From NCBI GenBank assembly GCA_963978905.1, contig OZ022256.1, forward strand, positions 52,500,001 to 52,564,000: 64,000 nucleotides of DNA, given 5' to 3'. Under the pieces are notes generated by a model. That model saw only the letters and a list, made by a program, of their open reading frames with translations, was not told where the DNA came from and made no database searches. Every line of letters begins with the position of its first letter. Position 1 is the first letter of the stretch. Shown here in pieces: positions 13,401 through 22,749 of this stretch. The position numbers and the translations under genes were made by a program. The DNA comes from Trichostrongylus colubriformis (Eukaryota > Nematoda > Chromadorea > Rhabditida > Trichostrongylidae).

Positions 13401-16400
13401 TGTGGCGTGGCTCAGGGACATGGGTGAGTGGCGAGAGTGAGAGTGCGTGGCACGAGTGAGAGTGTGTGGCGGAGTGAGAGAGCTAGATACACTCTCGCCC
13501 AAGTCTGTAAGCCGCGCCCTGTCAGGCGCTCCGAAATGTACACTGTACAAAGCTTCCTTAGCCCTGCTCCTCTATCACTACTTGGCTATCGGCGTCGTAG
13601 TGCCATGGTGGGGGCTTGAAGTACGCCGTTCTACGCGCTTTGCATTATGGACTGTCACTTGAAACACACTGATCCATTTACAGCGAACACTTCTTTCCTT
13701 TTTTTGCATACCCTTGATTGTGTCGATTGTTAACATTTACCCCTAAAATCTATCTACATGTACCATCTCTTTCCATCCTTAAGGCGTTCTCGTCTATGTG
13801 AACAACGTCGAGCGAGGCCAACCGGAAATCTACATAGTCTTAGAAGAGGCTCAGATTGGCGTTCGAATCCGTGAATCATATGCGATCGATGTCGACCGTT
13901 ATTCGAATTATCAAGAAAGCATGGGAATGCTGAACGTGGCGCTAAGTGTTCCACCGCAATACGGTGTGGTGAGTGCTATGTAATCCTTCAGTTCTGGGAA
14001 AGGCCGACTATTGCATTTCAGAAGAAGAGAAACAATTTGACGTTTCAAAATCTATTCCAATCGATTTTCTTATATTTATGGCTGTTCTCAAACGTACAAC
14101 TGCCTACTCCATCTTGGCGCATTAGGGACGATATTAGTAATTAGTATCGAGAATCTCAGCTATTCGGCGTAGCTTAGTGGGGATGAAAAAATGTTCTCTG
14201 GCTCATTCAATTCTCATCTTTTTTGAATGTTTATTGTATTGCGATTATTATTCTTTTCTGACTGAGATCTACATAAATGTATCGTTTTTTTCCAGCGCCC
14301 AGATGGTGACAAGACCCGAGAGACTGAGCTACGTCAGCGGTACAATCTTCCCCGGGTATCTGGATTGATGAGACCATTCCCTGACCAGACATCAGCCAGT
14401 TTCATGCAGACATTGACGTTGAATGATGTGAACTCGGAGACATACAGACAGCAAATAATTAATATGTGTAAGTCTTACATATCACGGATCTCAAGCCCAA
14501 TTTCGAAGTCCTGGGTAAAAGTCCTGGAATGAAGCACAAGGTTTCAACCAGTTCCCGCTTTCCATATCTACATATCGAGCAGTATGAAGTGAAGAACTTT
14601 CAGATAGGGTACAGGGATCGGGCGAGCCCGGATCGGAGCAGACTTTAGGAGGACAGACTCAAAGTGGTCTACCGACTGAGAACATGTTCACCACTAGTAG
14701 AGACGAGGACAAGAAATTCGAGGTTAGTACATCCGCTATGCAGTACCTAATTCAGGCTCACCGTTATTCCATGTAACTTATTTAAACGAGGGTGCAACAT
14801 CCGAGCAGGTGGTTGGTCGCTGGTCACGCTAATTTGGCGTCTACTATTTTTGCTAATAAACTCGATGAGAACAAAATCTTTGGCTTGGATGCCATGGAAT
14901 TTCAAAAAAAAAAAACGCTGTACTTTCAAATACTTTGACAATCTTGAATTGAATTGAGCAGGCGTGGCGCAATTCAAAGTAGATAAAATAATTCTAAAAT
15001 GCATCCTGGTCCGTTTCTTCACATAATGCTTGGTTTACGATCTACTTCTCGTACTGATTGTTTTTGTAGGTGTTCCCCGAGGCGGCCATGAAGAGTGGTC
15101 CTATTTACAGAACAGCTCCGAAATACGAGGCGTACGTTTACTTTTATCAATTTTTGTTTTTCTTCGGTTTCAGGTGAGAGGCCTATCCTAAGCAATGTGC
15201 AACACTATGTATGTGCGGTCGTAAGTTCGCCGTTTAACATAGCTGCCGTGAAAAACGGTGGCAACGAACATGATCGGTGACCATCTGGAGTGTGACTAAT
15301 TACCAACTAGTTCTTAGCGTTGCCCATGCATAATATGGAAAAATACTTAGATTTACTTAAGTTTTGTTCCACGATCTTTCATCTGCTTACAGCCGAAAAC
15401 TATGGTAAAAAGCATACATTCGCATTTCAGTGGTATGTATCGATTCCATGCGATCACTGGCCAAGTACTTAACCAGCGATTGCAAACGTGCAGAGATTTA
15501 CAGCAACAGAACATCAGTACGTGGCATTTTCTTTCGCTTTTGAATCAGAATATTACCAGGATTTGCTAAAAAAAAACTTTCAAATTTTTAAATCATTTTG
15601 TGAGTGAAATCGGACATTTCAGTTAACCTTCAACCCTTACAATCACAGTTGACCGAAGCATATGGAATGAGTCAGTGTCCAGATAATCCGGCAGCGATTA
15701 TCTCTGAATGTGGTGATTCTGTACCGTGCCAATATGATTACACCACAATGAATGCTAAGGTGATTTTGTTTACCTTTACGCGAGATTCTATGGAAAGAAA
15801 AGGGGTGTATTTCGTCAGGGGCGGCCCCCTGCAGCTATATTATCAATGAGGCGCACGAGCCATAGTTGCCGCCCTAACGCAGAACACCGAACTATCTTCT
15901 GCGTCGGGCCACTTGCCCACAGCACCAAACCCTCAGATGTACATTAATGATAATAACCACATAAAGGAATTTTCCGAAGAAGGGCTGCAAATTACCACAG
16001 GAAGTTCGTTTCACAACTGGCTAATCAGGTGCAATGGGCCGCGCCTAACGAATGTCTCAGCGTGCAGGCACGCCCATTGGCGCGTTGCGTGTTTTGCGCA
16101 GCGCACGCTGGTTGGTGCATTAGGCCCTCAAATGGGGCATTGCTCAATAAATGAATACAAGTTTGTTTGATGATAAAACCTGCTCAAAATAATAAGTTTT
16201 ATCATATGGCTCCGCCTTTAGCGCCAACCACTGTGACTAAAATGTTTTGTTTAAAGGTGATGGGTGTGAAAATCAAAGAAGAGTGGAATGTGTTCACTAC
16301 AGAGCGAATCGACGCGACGAGATTCTGTAATTATTCTTCGCTGTTCATTTTATTGTGCGAAAGGTTAATATATATCTTTCAGATAACAGCTGTGGTCCCA

Positions 16401-19400
16401 TTAATATCGAATATCCAGAATACTTGACAAAGACGTCATCTATGTATTCAGCTTACATGCAAGGAGATGTGGCACGATTTGAATGCGTTCAATCCCATTG
16501 GATCAAAGGCGTCCACGAATACAAATGTGGGTTTTGGTATTTCAATATAACGACTTCATAATTGAGGAAGAAAGTGCTCTACGTCTGAATTTGTTCAATT
16601 TCGTGGTTTAGCAATTCCCACCTTGCTAACGTTCACCATTTCCTTGCTGTTCGTCTTTGACTGCATTGACTTTTTAAAGTAGCAATTACTTCATATTTGA
16701 AACCTTGACTCCTTCATGGTTAGAATTTCAATTTACAGGCGGCATTGTCGTTGACTATAACCGTCCGAACGAGTATCGTTTCGAGTGGAATAAAGGCGAA
16801 CAGCCATGGTGCCGATCGCGTGAAAAAGAAAATTTCTTTATTTGGCTCAGTGCCATCCTGGGAACGGTTGCGATAATTATGGTAAGAACTTGTATGTTGT
16901 CAGAGATGTTCTAGATATAGAGTACTATGTATAAGTATGAAGGGCACCAAATTGGGAATGATGGTTTTTGTAGTATGATAAAACACCGTCATTTGTTCGA
17001 CGGCATAGTGTAGTATTATGTCACCAACACTTAGGCTCCGGTTATACATTGTGAAACTGCGATGGACACGATCATGCGATCGCTTGAAACACCGTGCACA
17101 TTTTCACTTGAGCGTGCTATTTTCTCTCCGCAATGCACGGCATTTGACGGGTAACATACAAGCGTCGCGGTGAGAAAATAGCGCTCTCAAGTGAGGATGC
17201 GCTTCACGGTGCGACGAGTCATGAAATCGCTTCACGGTGCGAATTTGAACCTCAATCTCAGATGGAGGCAATAGTTCTGATACGTAAGTCTAAAAGTATA
17301 GCGCATCGAACTGCGCATCTAACCAATGGGACAACTTCTTCTTTTCTTTTTCTCCTGTCAAAGGATAACGAAAATATCGTTCATTATGACTTTTTAGTTT
17401 CTCGAAGATGTAATCATACAGATCAGGTTGATTTCTCGCGCCTGGGTAAAGAATCCCATAACTTTCATGTACATTTGAGGTGCTATCGCAATGAGAGGGC
17501 AGGGAGGGGCATCCTATGTAAAGTTGCACATTCAAGCATCTTGGAACGATCCTTGAGAGACCAGTGTGCACACTTAGGCGTATATTTTTGCTTAAGACCG
17601 TGGAGGAAGGGAGGAACTCATTTCCCTCCCAGGCTTAGAAAAAAATGATATCCGTAGTGGGATGCCCCCCCCCCCCCGCCCCATTACGATAGCACCCATT
17701 TGAATAATCAGGGCTGCCGATACAGCATCAAAAGGTCATTCTATACTTTTACAGGCCATGATTTTTATCTTCCTGTGTTGCTGGTGTGTGAAGCAGCAGA
17801 AGCGTGAAGAAAAACGAGGAACTGCGTACGGTAACGGAAATAGCCGGTCGACATCGTTTACTCGCAAGAAATTCGGCACTCCAGTTCGTTATTATTAACA
17901 ATAATATCTCGATAGAAATGATAGCTATACTTGATTTTGCAGCCATGTAGTGGCAATCATATTAAAATAATTGTTACTGATTATAAGTAATAGGTAATCA
18001 GCAAGAAATAATAATTACTATATTTCAGTCTTTTGAGTCGGAGCCCTTGCAGGAAAAGCCCCGATATACAGACATGATGGGAAGGGAAAGCGCTTCTCTT
18101 CGTGTAAGTCCTTCGCCGGGTCGGACCGGCTACAGGTAGGATATTTCTCTTACTTGTTGTTTTTTGAATTTCCTTTGCATCAATTATAGCTTCACCCTTT
18201 CTCTTTCCAAAAATCATTATAAGCTTGGTAGAGGGAGTGTTTGGATGCGATTTCGAAGGAACTGATAGCAATAACGATGGGATACTGTAGAGTATGGATG
18301 CGGTTCGACTCAATCCCTTATTCTACGACTTTGCCGTGGCCTGTCGGGGCTGGTCAAGTGTTTCGTATCGCCGATGATCACTTTGAGCTTTTTGCTTTTT
18401 TGAGCTCCTGTGCTATCACCTAACCGGTTCCGGGAGTGGGAACGCGATTGAAGCGATTGAAGCGACCGCGCGCATGATTTCTTAGAACCGATGCCACCAT
18501 ACAAGCACTTACGCAGTCATAGCCGCAAACTCCACATATTTTGGTTAATCTTTGGCTAGAGCTTATATGTGTGTTTGGATTGGGGGAGGGGGGAGGGGCA
18601 GTTACTTACCTGTAGCGATTGAACACTGTGCTTAGCTGTTTTTGCTACATGGCGAAACGGGTGGGGGGAATTACGCCAAAAAACCGCGTGGCCGCTCGCG
18701 GCGAGCGGCGCGGCGGGTGCGAGTGCCAGTGGCTGTGCTGGCAGCCTTCAAGCGAGAGAGTGTGGCAAAGGTGGAGGAGGCAGGGTGGCGTGGGTGCAGG
18801 AGGCAGTGTGGCATGGGTGGATGCGCATATGCAGAGGTGACGCAGCCATGCTCTGCCGGGCTCCCAAGAGCAAAATCGATTCGCAAGTCGTACTGGTGGC
18901 GCCGCGAGTGCGACGCCGCTGACGCGATTTTTTGGCGTAATTCCCCCCACCCTGGCGAAACAGTTTCAAGGTACAACTCCAACAGCAACGGGATCATAGT
19001 TTCTCAAAAGCGACATCATCTTATTATTCTTTATAGTCATCGCTTTTATAATCTGATTGATTTCGTGGCTCCAAGATTGGCTAAATCAAACGATCTGTCG
19101 CTAATGCCAAGTAGATAGGGGTATCCATCTTGCTTCCATGAGTCGGAAGCCTACATTTTGGCAAAACCGCTTCCCTGCTACTGGTGGACCAGCTATCAAC
19201 AGACTTCGGGAAGATAAAAAGCGGAACTTAAGCATTGGAGAACCATTTCATGAATTCCAAACCTTTTTGAGCACATGTGGCGCATCTCCAATGAACCAAT
19301 CAAAATCGATAAATTCACCCTGCAATGTTCACATGATGTGCTTCATTCAGCCTTAATCTTTACACGATTCACTTACAGAATAGAAGAACATATGACGATG

Positions 19401-19478
19401 CCGTCCCACATCTCTACACCAGAATCTGCGGCCGCTCGTCCAGGCAGTAATTTACAGGGCTTCAGAACTTCGGTTTAG
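4431..19478 (+). CDS. mesh: Mesh-type junction protein (NIDO-AMOP-VWD-Sushi-TM), 34 exons, complete
   Basis: Single-pass membrane adhesion protein of the Mesh / C. elegans K03H1.5 type; in flies Mesh organises smooth septate junctions of gut epithelium. Exons: 4431-4602, 5031-5158, 5343-5477, 5563-5709, 5799-5883, 6451-6593, 6902-6994, 8381-8455, 8548-8656, 9272-9387, 9479-9623, 9680-9756, 9828-9974, 10293-10406, 10509-10636, 10796-10936, 11003-11129, 11868-11986, 12066-12234, 12356-12491, 12623-12787, 12854-13060, 13784-13968, 14296-14467, 14604-14722, 15070-15131, 15431-15516, 15623-15759, 16257-16326, 16383-16526, 16739-16881, 17755-17883, 18029-18135, 19379-19478. Phase is consistent throughout, giving about 1,443 aa. 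Signal peptide 1-24; NIDO about 140-320 (FFRLLMRQSLFG, LVVTWYN); E-set about 335-450; AMOP about 640-835 (EMCHDWYDEDG, CPCIERQ, CCKFADFRC); VWD about 838-1040 (GTFNTIDNDKFIFNEPG); Sushi about 1238-1310; TM about 1314-1345; basic tail ending TSV. No frame breaks. The last-exon route is less certain (see the entry for the short end). Confidence 0.93.
4603..5030 (+). mobile_element. MITE in Mesh intron 1 (core 4689-4816)
   Basis: Terminal inverted repeats CCTTCATACACTGCGGTG (about 4691) and CACCGCAGAGTATGAAGG (to about 4813) bound roughly 125 bp. The ends belong to the same family as elements at 11671, 24157 and 26460 (motif TTCATACT... near a CCGCG core). It lies in intron 1 and leaves the splice sites untouched. 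It has no coding capacity. Confidence 0.6.
6160..6314 (+). mobile_element. MITE copy 1, GGAGCGCCTGA ends, in Mesh intron 5
   Basis: Inverted ends CATTCCGGAGCGCCTGA and TCAGGCGCTCCGAA enclose arms rich in ACTCTCAC-type repeats and GGCGTGGCC/GGCCACGCC. About 155 bp, nearly a full foldback. A second copy lies in the opposite orientation at 13383-13538 in another intron of the same gene. Confidence 0.75.
6995..8380 (+). other. Mesh intron 7, no recognisable element
   Basis: A 1.39-kb intron between phase-0 exons at 6994 and 8381, the largest early intron. I see no repeat ends, RNA gene or conserved frame in it. Confidence 0.5.
11238..11510 (+). mobile_element. MITE with GGGGGTCGCTAGGTC-type ends, in Mesh intron 17
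   Basis: Imperfect inverted ends: GGTGGGAGTCGCTAGGTC at the left and GACCTAGCGACCCCCACC at the right, with GAATTTCCGC/GCGGAATTT continuing inward. About 273 bp, GC-richer than the flanks. Its right subterminal part (GCCGCGAGTGCGACGCCGC) recurs in the 18659 element, so the two families are related. Confidence 0.7.
11671..11843 (+). mobile_element. MITE of the TTCATACT family, diverged copy, in Mesh intron 17
   Basis: GCCGCGGTTATACTC at the left and GCATGGTCGCGGC at the right. The interior (CTGCGTTCACAGGCAGCG, GATGACGCAGGCAACGAGG) matches the copy at 24157-24333 in the nuclear receptor gene. Confidence 0.6.
13383..13538 (-). mobile_element. MITE copy 2, GGAGCGCCTGA ends, in Mesh intron 22
   Basis: Ends CATTTCGGGGCGTCTGA and TCAGGCGCTCCGAAATG with internal GAGAGTG repeats. 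It is the reverse-oriented relative of 6160-6314. Both sit inside introns of one gene, so they could form a duplex in the pre-mRNA. Confidence 0.75.
15760..16256 (+). other. Mesh intron 28 with a GC-rich repeat-like block
   Basis: About 15796-16150 is GC-rich and unlike its flanks (GGGGCGGCCCCCTGC, GCGCGTTGCGTGTTTTGCGC). It may be an inserted repeat, but I could not define ends or find a second copy in the window. Confidence 0.3.
17030..17252 (+). mobile_element. Foldback repeat in Mesh intron 31
   Basis: Inverted internal arms TTTCACTTGAGCGTGC / GAGAAAATAGCGCTCTCAAG and repeated CGCTTCACGGTGCGA motifs. It has MITE-like structure without clear outer ends. No coding potential. Confidence 0.4.
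17479..17697 (+). mobile_element. MITE with GGTGCTATCGCAATG ends and poly-C tract, in Mesh intron 31
   Basis: Left end GGTGCTATCGCAATGAG, right end CATTACGATAGCACC preceded by a run of 14 C. One of at least five relatives in the window (607, 3633, 48550, 62352). All have a homopolymeric G/C tract just inside one terminal repeat. Confidence 0.75.
17755..17898 (+). CDS. Mesh-type gene exon 32 with alternative short C-terminus
   Basis: This exon starts in phase 0 after TTTTACAG and completes the membrane span (MIFIFLCCWCV) and a basic tail (KQQKREEKRG). Read straight through, it stops at 17896-17898 after GTPVRYY, giving about 1,379 aa. Splicing out at a weak GTTCGT donor (17884) instead joins in frame to 18029-18135 and 19379-19478, adding a Ser/Pro-rich tail that ends in TSV. 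Exons 33 and 34 fit only in that phase, so both ends look real. The choice would decide whether the protein carries a PDZ ligand. Confidence 0.6.
   Translation, partial: AMIFIFLCCWCVKQQKREEKRGTAYGNGNSRSTSFTRKKFGTPVRYY
18659..18952 (+). mobile_element. MITE with 30-bp GGGTGGGGGGAATTACGCC ends, in Mesh intron 33
   Basis: Near-perfect inverted ends of about 30 bp (GGGTGGGGGGAATTACGCC at the left, GGCGTAATTCCCCCCACCC at the right), about 294 bp, strongly GC-rich with a tandem-like GTGGAGGAGGCAGGG interior. Several long antisense reading frames across it are composition artefacts. It lies between exons 33 and 34. Confidence 0.85.
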
Positions 19479-19754
19479 TCACATTCGCCATGCGTGCCTT
19501 CTTTCGTTTTGCTCTGCCATTCAAGGATAATCTCTATGGATGTCTTTATCATTGACTTTCGTGTTCTCTGTTTCCTTCTTTCCATTGTTTTGTTCAGTTC
19601 AACTCAAAGTTCTATACCTCAGATACTCTGGTTTCATCTACAAGCGTCTCTCAGTGTCTTTTGGCAGAGAGCCATTGCTTCATTGGCACTTTTTTGACGC
19701 ATAGTACAGTTTACGCACAGGGTGTATGAAGATTTTCATGTGTCACTAAACCGA

Positions 19755-19760
19755 AATAAA
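19755..19760 (+). terminator. AATAAA polyadenylation signal candidate for the Mesh-type gene
   Basis: AATAAA lies about 280 nt after the TAG at 19476-19478, the first good match downstream of the last exon. Assigned by position only. Confidence 0.4.
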
Positions 19761-21340
19761 ATCGCGCCACAAATTATGAAAATGTTACCATTGCTGCCAA
19801 TTTTATCTCTACTTATCAATATTTATCTCTTTCACTTTTTTGTACATTTCATGACTGATGACTGTGACATTTTGTGATAAGAATTTATGGATTGTTTGTT
19901 TATTTTATCTCACAGAGAATTCCGATCAAGTTGTTTTAATCTGTGTGAGATTATTACGCAGGTTTTGTCAAAGGAGCATCAGCAATCATCGCAGCGTGCG
20001 CGTCGTCGATAACCGAGGGTATATACAGTAGCGCTCAGAAGTCTTCGGCCAAAACTTTTTCGTCATAACTTTCTTTCTACTTGACCAAATTTGATAAAAC
20101 TTTAATATGTGGTGCCTGAACCTATTGCCAACATTTGCTTCTACTTGAGGGCCGCTTCACACTTTTCATGGTTTTTTACGAGAATTTACTACAAGACCAC
20201 CGAAAAAAAAGTAAAAGGCTTGGTCAAGAAAAACGGCTTTTTTTTTTACAAAATCAAAACGAGCAAGCCTCAGAGAACATTAATATTTTGTAGAAAGACC
20301 ACGACTTTTGATGACAGCGGCACAGCGAGAAGGCATGGAGATGGCACTCCAAACCAAAAAAATTGCATTTAATCACGTAACTTACACAGTTGAGCGCCAA
20401 AATAGTATATTAATTGTAAGTATGCAGTGTCGCCAAGCACAACATACTGAAATTTCTCTTAGATCGGTGCAGTTGCAAAAAAGTTACAAGTGGAAAACCC
20501 AAGTGAACGACCATTTAGCCGAAGACTTGAGCGCTACTGTATGTGCTAGCTATTTTATGCCTGCATGTATGGCTTCGATTGTAGTTAACAGGTCGGCTTC
20601 AAGGGTGTAGGTCAACACCTTCGAATAGGGATGGTTTGCCGAAGATGGCGGCAGCAACCACCCTTATGTGCGGCCAGCAAGCAACGGGAACGGCAAGCAA
20701 TGACTTTACTTGGCACCATAAACACCATTGATTAGAGTTTGAATTGTGTATATTGCATTTCAAATAGAATACAAATAAAATAAACCATGGCAATAAACAA
20801 TAAAAGACATTTCTACTTGTGCTCTGATTGCTGCGACCACTGATATTTCCATTGTCTTGCCCACACCACGGCTTTAGCGGGGGTTATTAGCAGTTGGCGG
20901 ATTCAACGTGGTCAGGATTGTACGGAAAATCCCATTGAAACCCCCGAGTGAAAGGTGCGAGTGGGGCTAAATGAAAAAGAGGACACCACCGCAATCGGCT
21001 TGCCCCAGTTTCGGCGCGGTTCGGACACTGTCCACTTTCTCGTCGTCGTTCGCAGACAATTGCTGATCTCTGACTCTTCTGTTTTGGTATGGTGACGTTT
21101 GTAAAACAGACAGTTTAGAGAGTTTTCAAAAGTTGTATATTGTATTTTTTATTGATCCTCAGTATGTTCTTGTATTTTAGCGATGCTTCTGGAAACTTTC
21201 TACACCGTCGTCGAACTCATACACATCACATGTTTATATGTAATCAACCACGATAATGATATTCAACTGACTCTTCATAAACGTTACTACAATTCAGACA
21301 AAATAAAAGGCCATTTTTATCCGTTTATTGATTTGTTGAT
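19761..21340. other. Intergenic between the Mesh-type gene and repeats
   Basis: AT-rich to about 20600. Short frames at 20109-20610 lack splice or family support. Near 20880-21000 there is a GC-richer stretch. No gene recognised. Confidence 0.4.
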
Positions 21341-21344
21341 TGGA

Positions 21345-21560
21345 GTCATTATAACTGCATCTTCCTCTTGGGTAGTCGGATGGTAACAGACTCGTCTGGG
21401 AAGAGGAAAGTACCGACTCGTAAATTGGCTGGCCCACGCAAGTCAGTGTATAAGGCAAGTCGCATTCACCTGCCATCACGATTCTGAATGGATCTAGAAT
21501 GCGTGGCGCATCCCACTGAAAGCATGGGTTATGAAAAAAACTTTATCCTTTGTCCTCCTT
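21345..21560 (+). repeat. SINE-like repeat, 5'-truncated copy
   Basis: Shares the block GACTCGTCTGG-GAAG...GGCTGGCC...CGCAAGTC...CACGATTCTGAATG...GTGGCGCATCCCA...TGTCCTCCTTTAT with the fuller copy at 27632-27915. The tRNA-like head is missing. Confidence 0.6.
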
Positions 21561-22120
21561 TATATATTCATTTGACGAAAGCACCCAATAGTACGGTCTT
21601 CTCAGAGACACGAGATCAAGGCTCGTATCGGTACTGTGAATCTTCGCACCTGGTTTGAGTTGGTGTGGAAATGATTCTCATCATAGCAAGTCGCGAGATT
21701 CTGATCTTCACATGGATTCTTATGATTGTAGCGTTTCATCCTAACAAACGAGGTAACGGGTGAATAAAAGTGATCCTCATCAATTTATAGCCAATCATCT
21801 TAACGCTCCATCCCTTCCCCCTATAGACCTCATAAGTAAGATCCATTTTAATAAAGTACGGAAGGCTGAATGAGGGTAATCCCAATCTCCCAATCCCTGC
21901 CCCGTACATATATAGATTTTTTATGAACGTGGCGTTTCACTCGGATAATCGTTCGGGCGATAGGATAGAAGTAATCCTCATCGATTTATAACAGATCCCA
22001 CTATCTCTGTCTCCATCCATAGATTTCCATGAGGGGCATTCCATTCGATTATATAAGTACTACGGGCGGTTGCTATCCAAGGGCAAGCAAAGCGTCCCGT
22101 GATTGAAGACGGCATTTCAG
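21561..22120. other. Intergenic, degenerate short repeats
   Basis: Several GTAATCCTCATC / GTGATCCTCATC plus ATTTATA... motifs recur at about 21770, 21865 and 21968, suggesting a decayed tandem repeat of roughly 100-190 bp. No gene. Confidence 0.4.
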
Positions 22121-22196
22121 AACATGACACTCATTACTCATGAGTTCATGAGTAATGAGTGTCATGTTAATGTTAAACATGACACTCATTACTCAT
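22121..22196. repeat. Perfect hairpin plus extra arm copy
   Basis: 22121-22166 is a palindrome with 22-nt arms (AACATGACACTCATTACTCA plus TG...) and a minimal loop. A further copy of the arm follows at 22176-22196, and then TTAATG repeats to about 22215. The arms are identical, so the structure is recent or under active conversion. Confidence 0.85.
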
Positions 22197-22749
22197 GTTA
22201 ATGTTAATGTTAATGACGAATGTTAAATCCGTTATTCCCCATGCTTTCGTACCTCTGGAGGCTATTTCTGAAATTGTTCCTAGTGCTGCCTTGGACATTA
22301 AGTCCATTTTCTCTGATCCAGTTCCACTCAGTTCAGCATTTATGTGGTTTTGCTTGGTTGCAGCTGATTCGACTTTCGGCGAGTTCATACGATCAGATTG
22401 CCAAATAAGATTCCACATCGTGGGCTTGCGGTGTGCGACTATGAGCGTGCTATGTGGTTGGGTCCCGAAATGAGTGTCTAAAATGAGGCACAGGACACGC
22501 AATCGCTTCGGGACCAGTTACTTACGGAGACTCTAGTGCGTGCGCATCGCGTCCCATGCCGCGTTCAGATGTACCGTTCCTAAAGATGCTCGCCCTCGGT
22601 TCGTAGCATAGAGAAATTCAGTGAAATTTTTATTTTTTTGCATTATTAAGTAGACATAAAGCACATTCATTCTCAAGTACAACCGATAAGTAGGTAACTG
22701 ATTAGGTGATACCTGACTGCAAACCGTAGGCAAAAACAGAACAAAAAAG

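Noticed and set aside
18642..19118. 158-residue plus-strand frame and overlapping minus-strand frames
   Set aside because: They lie across a GC-rich MITE with 30-bp terminal repeats. Frames open on all strands there because stop codons are rare at that composition.
22173..22502. 109-residue minus-strand frame and overlapping plus-strand frames
   Set aside because: Both strands are open over the same stretch beside a palindrome, and no acceptor, donor or family motif was found.
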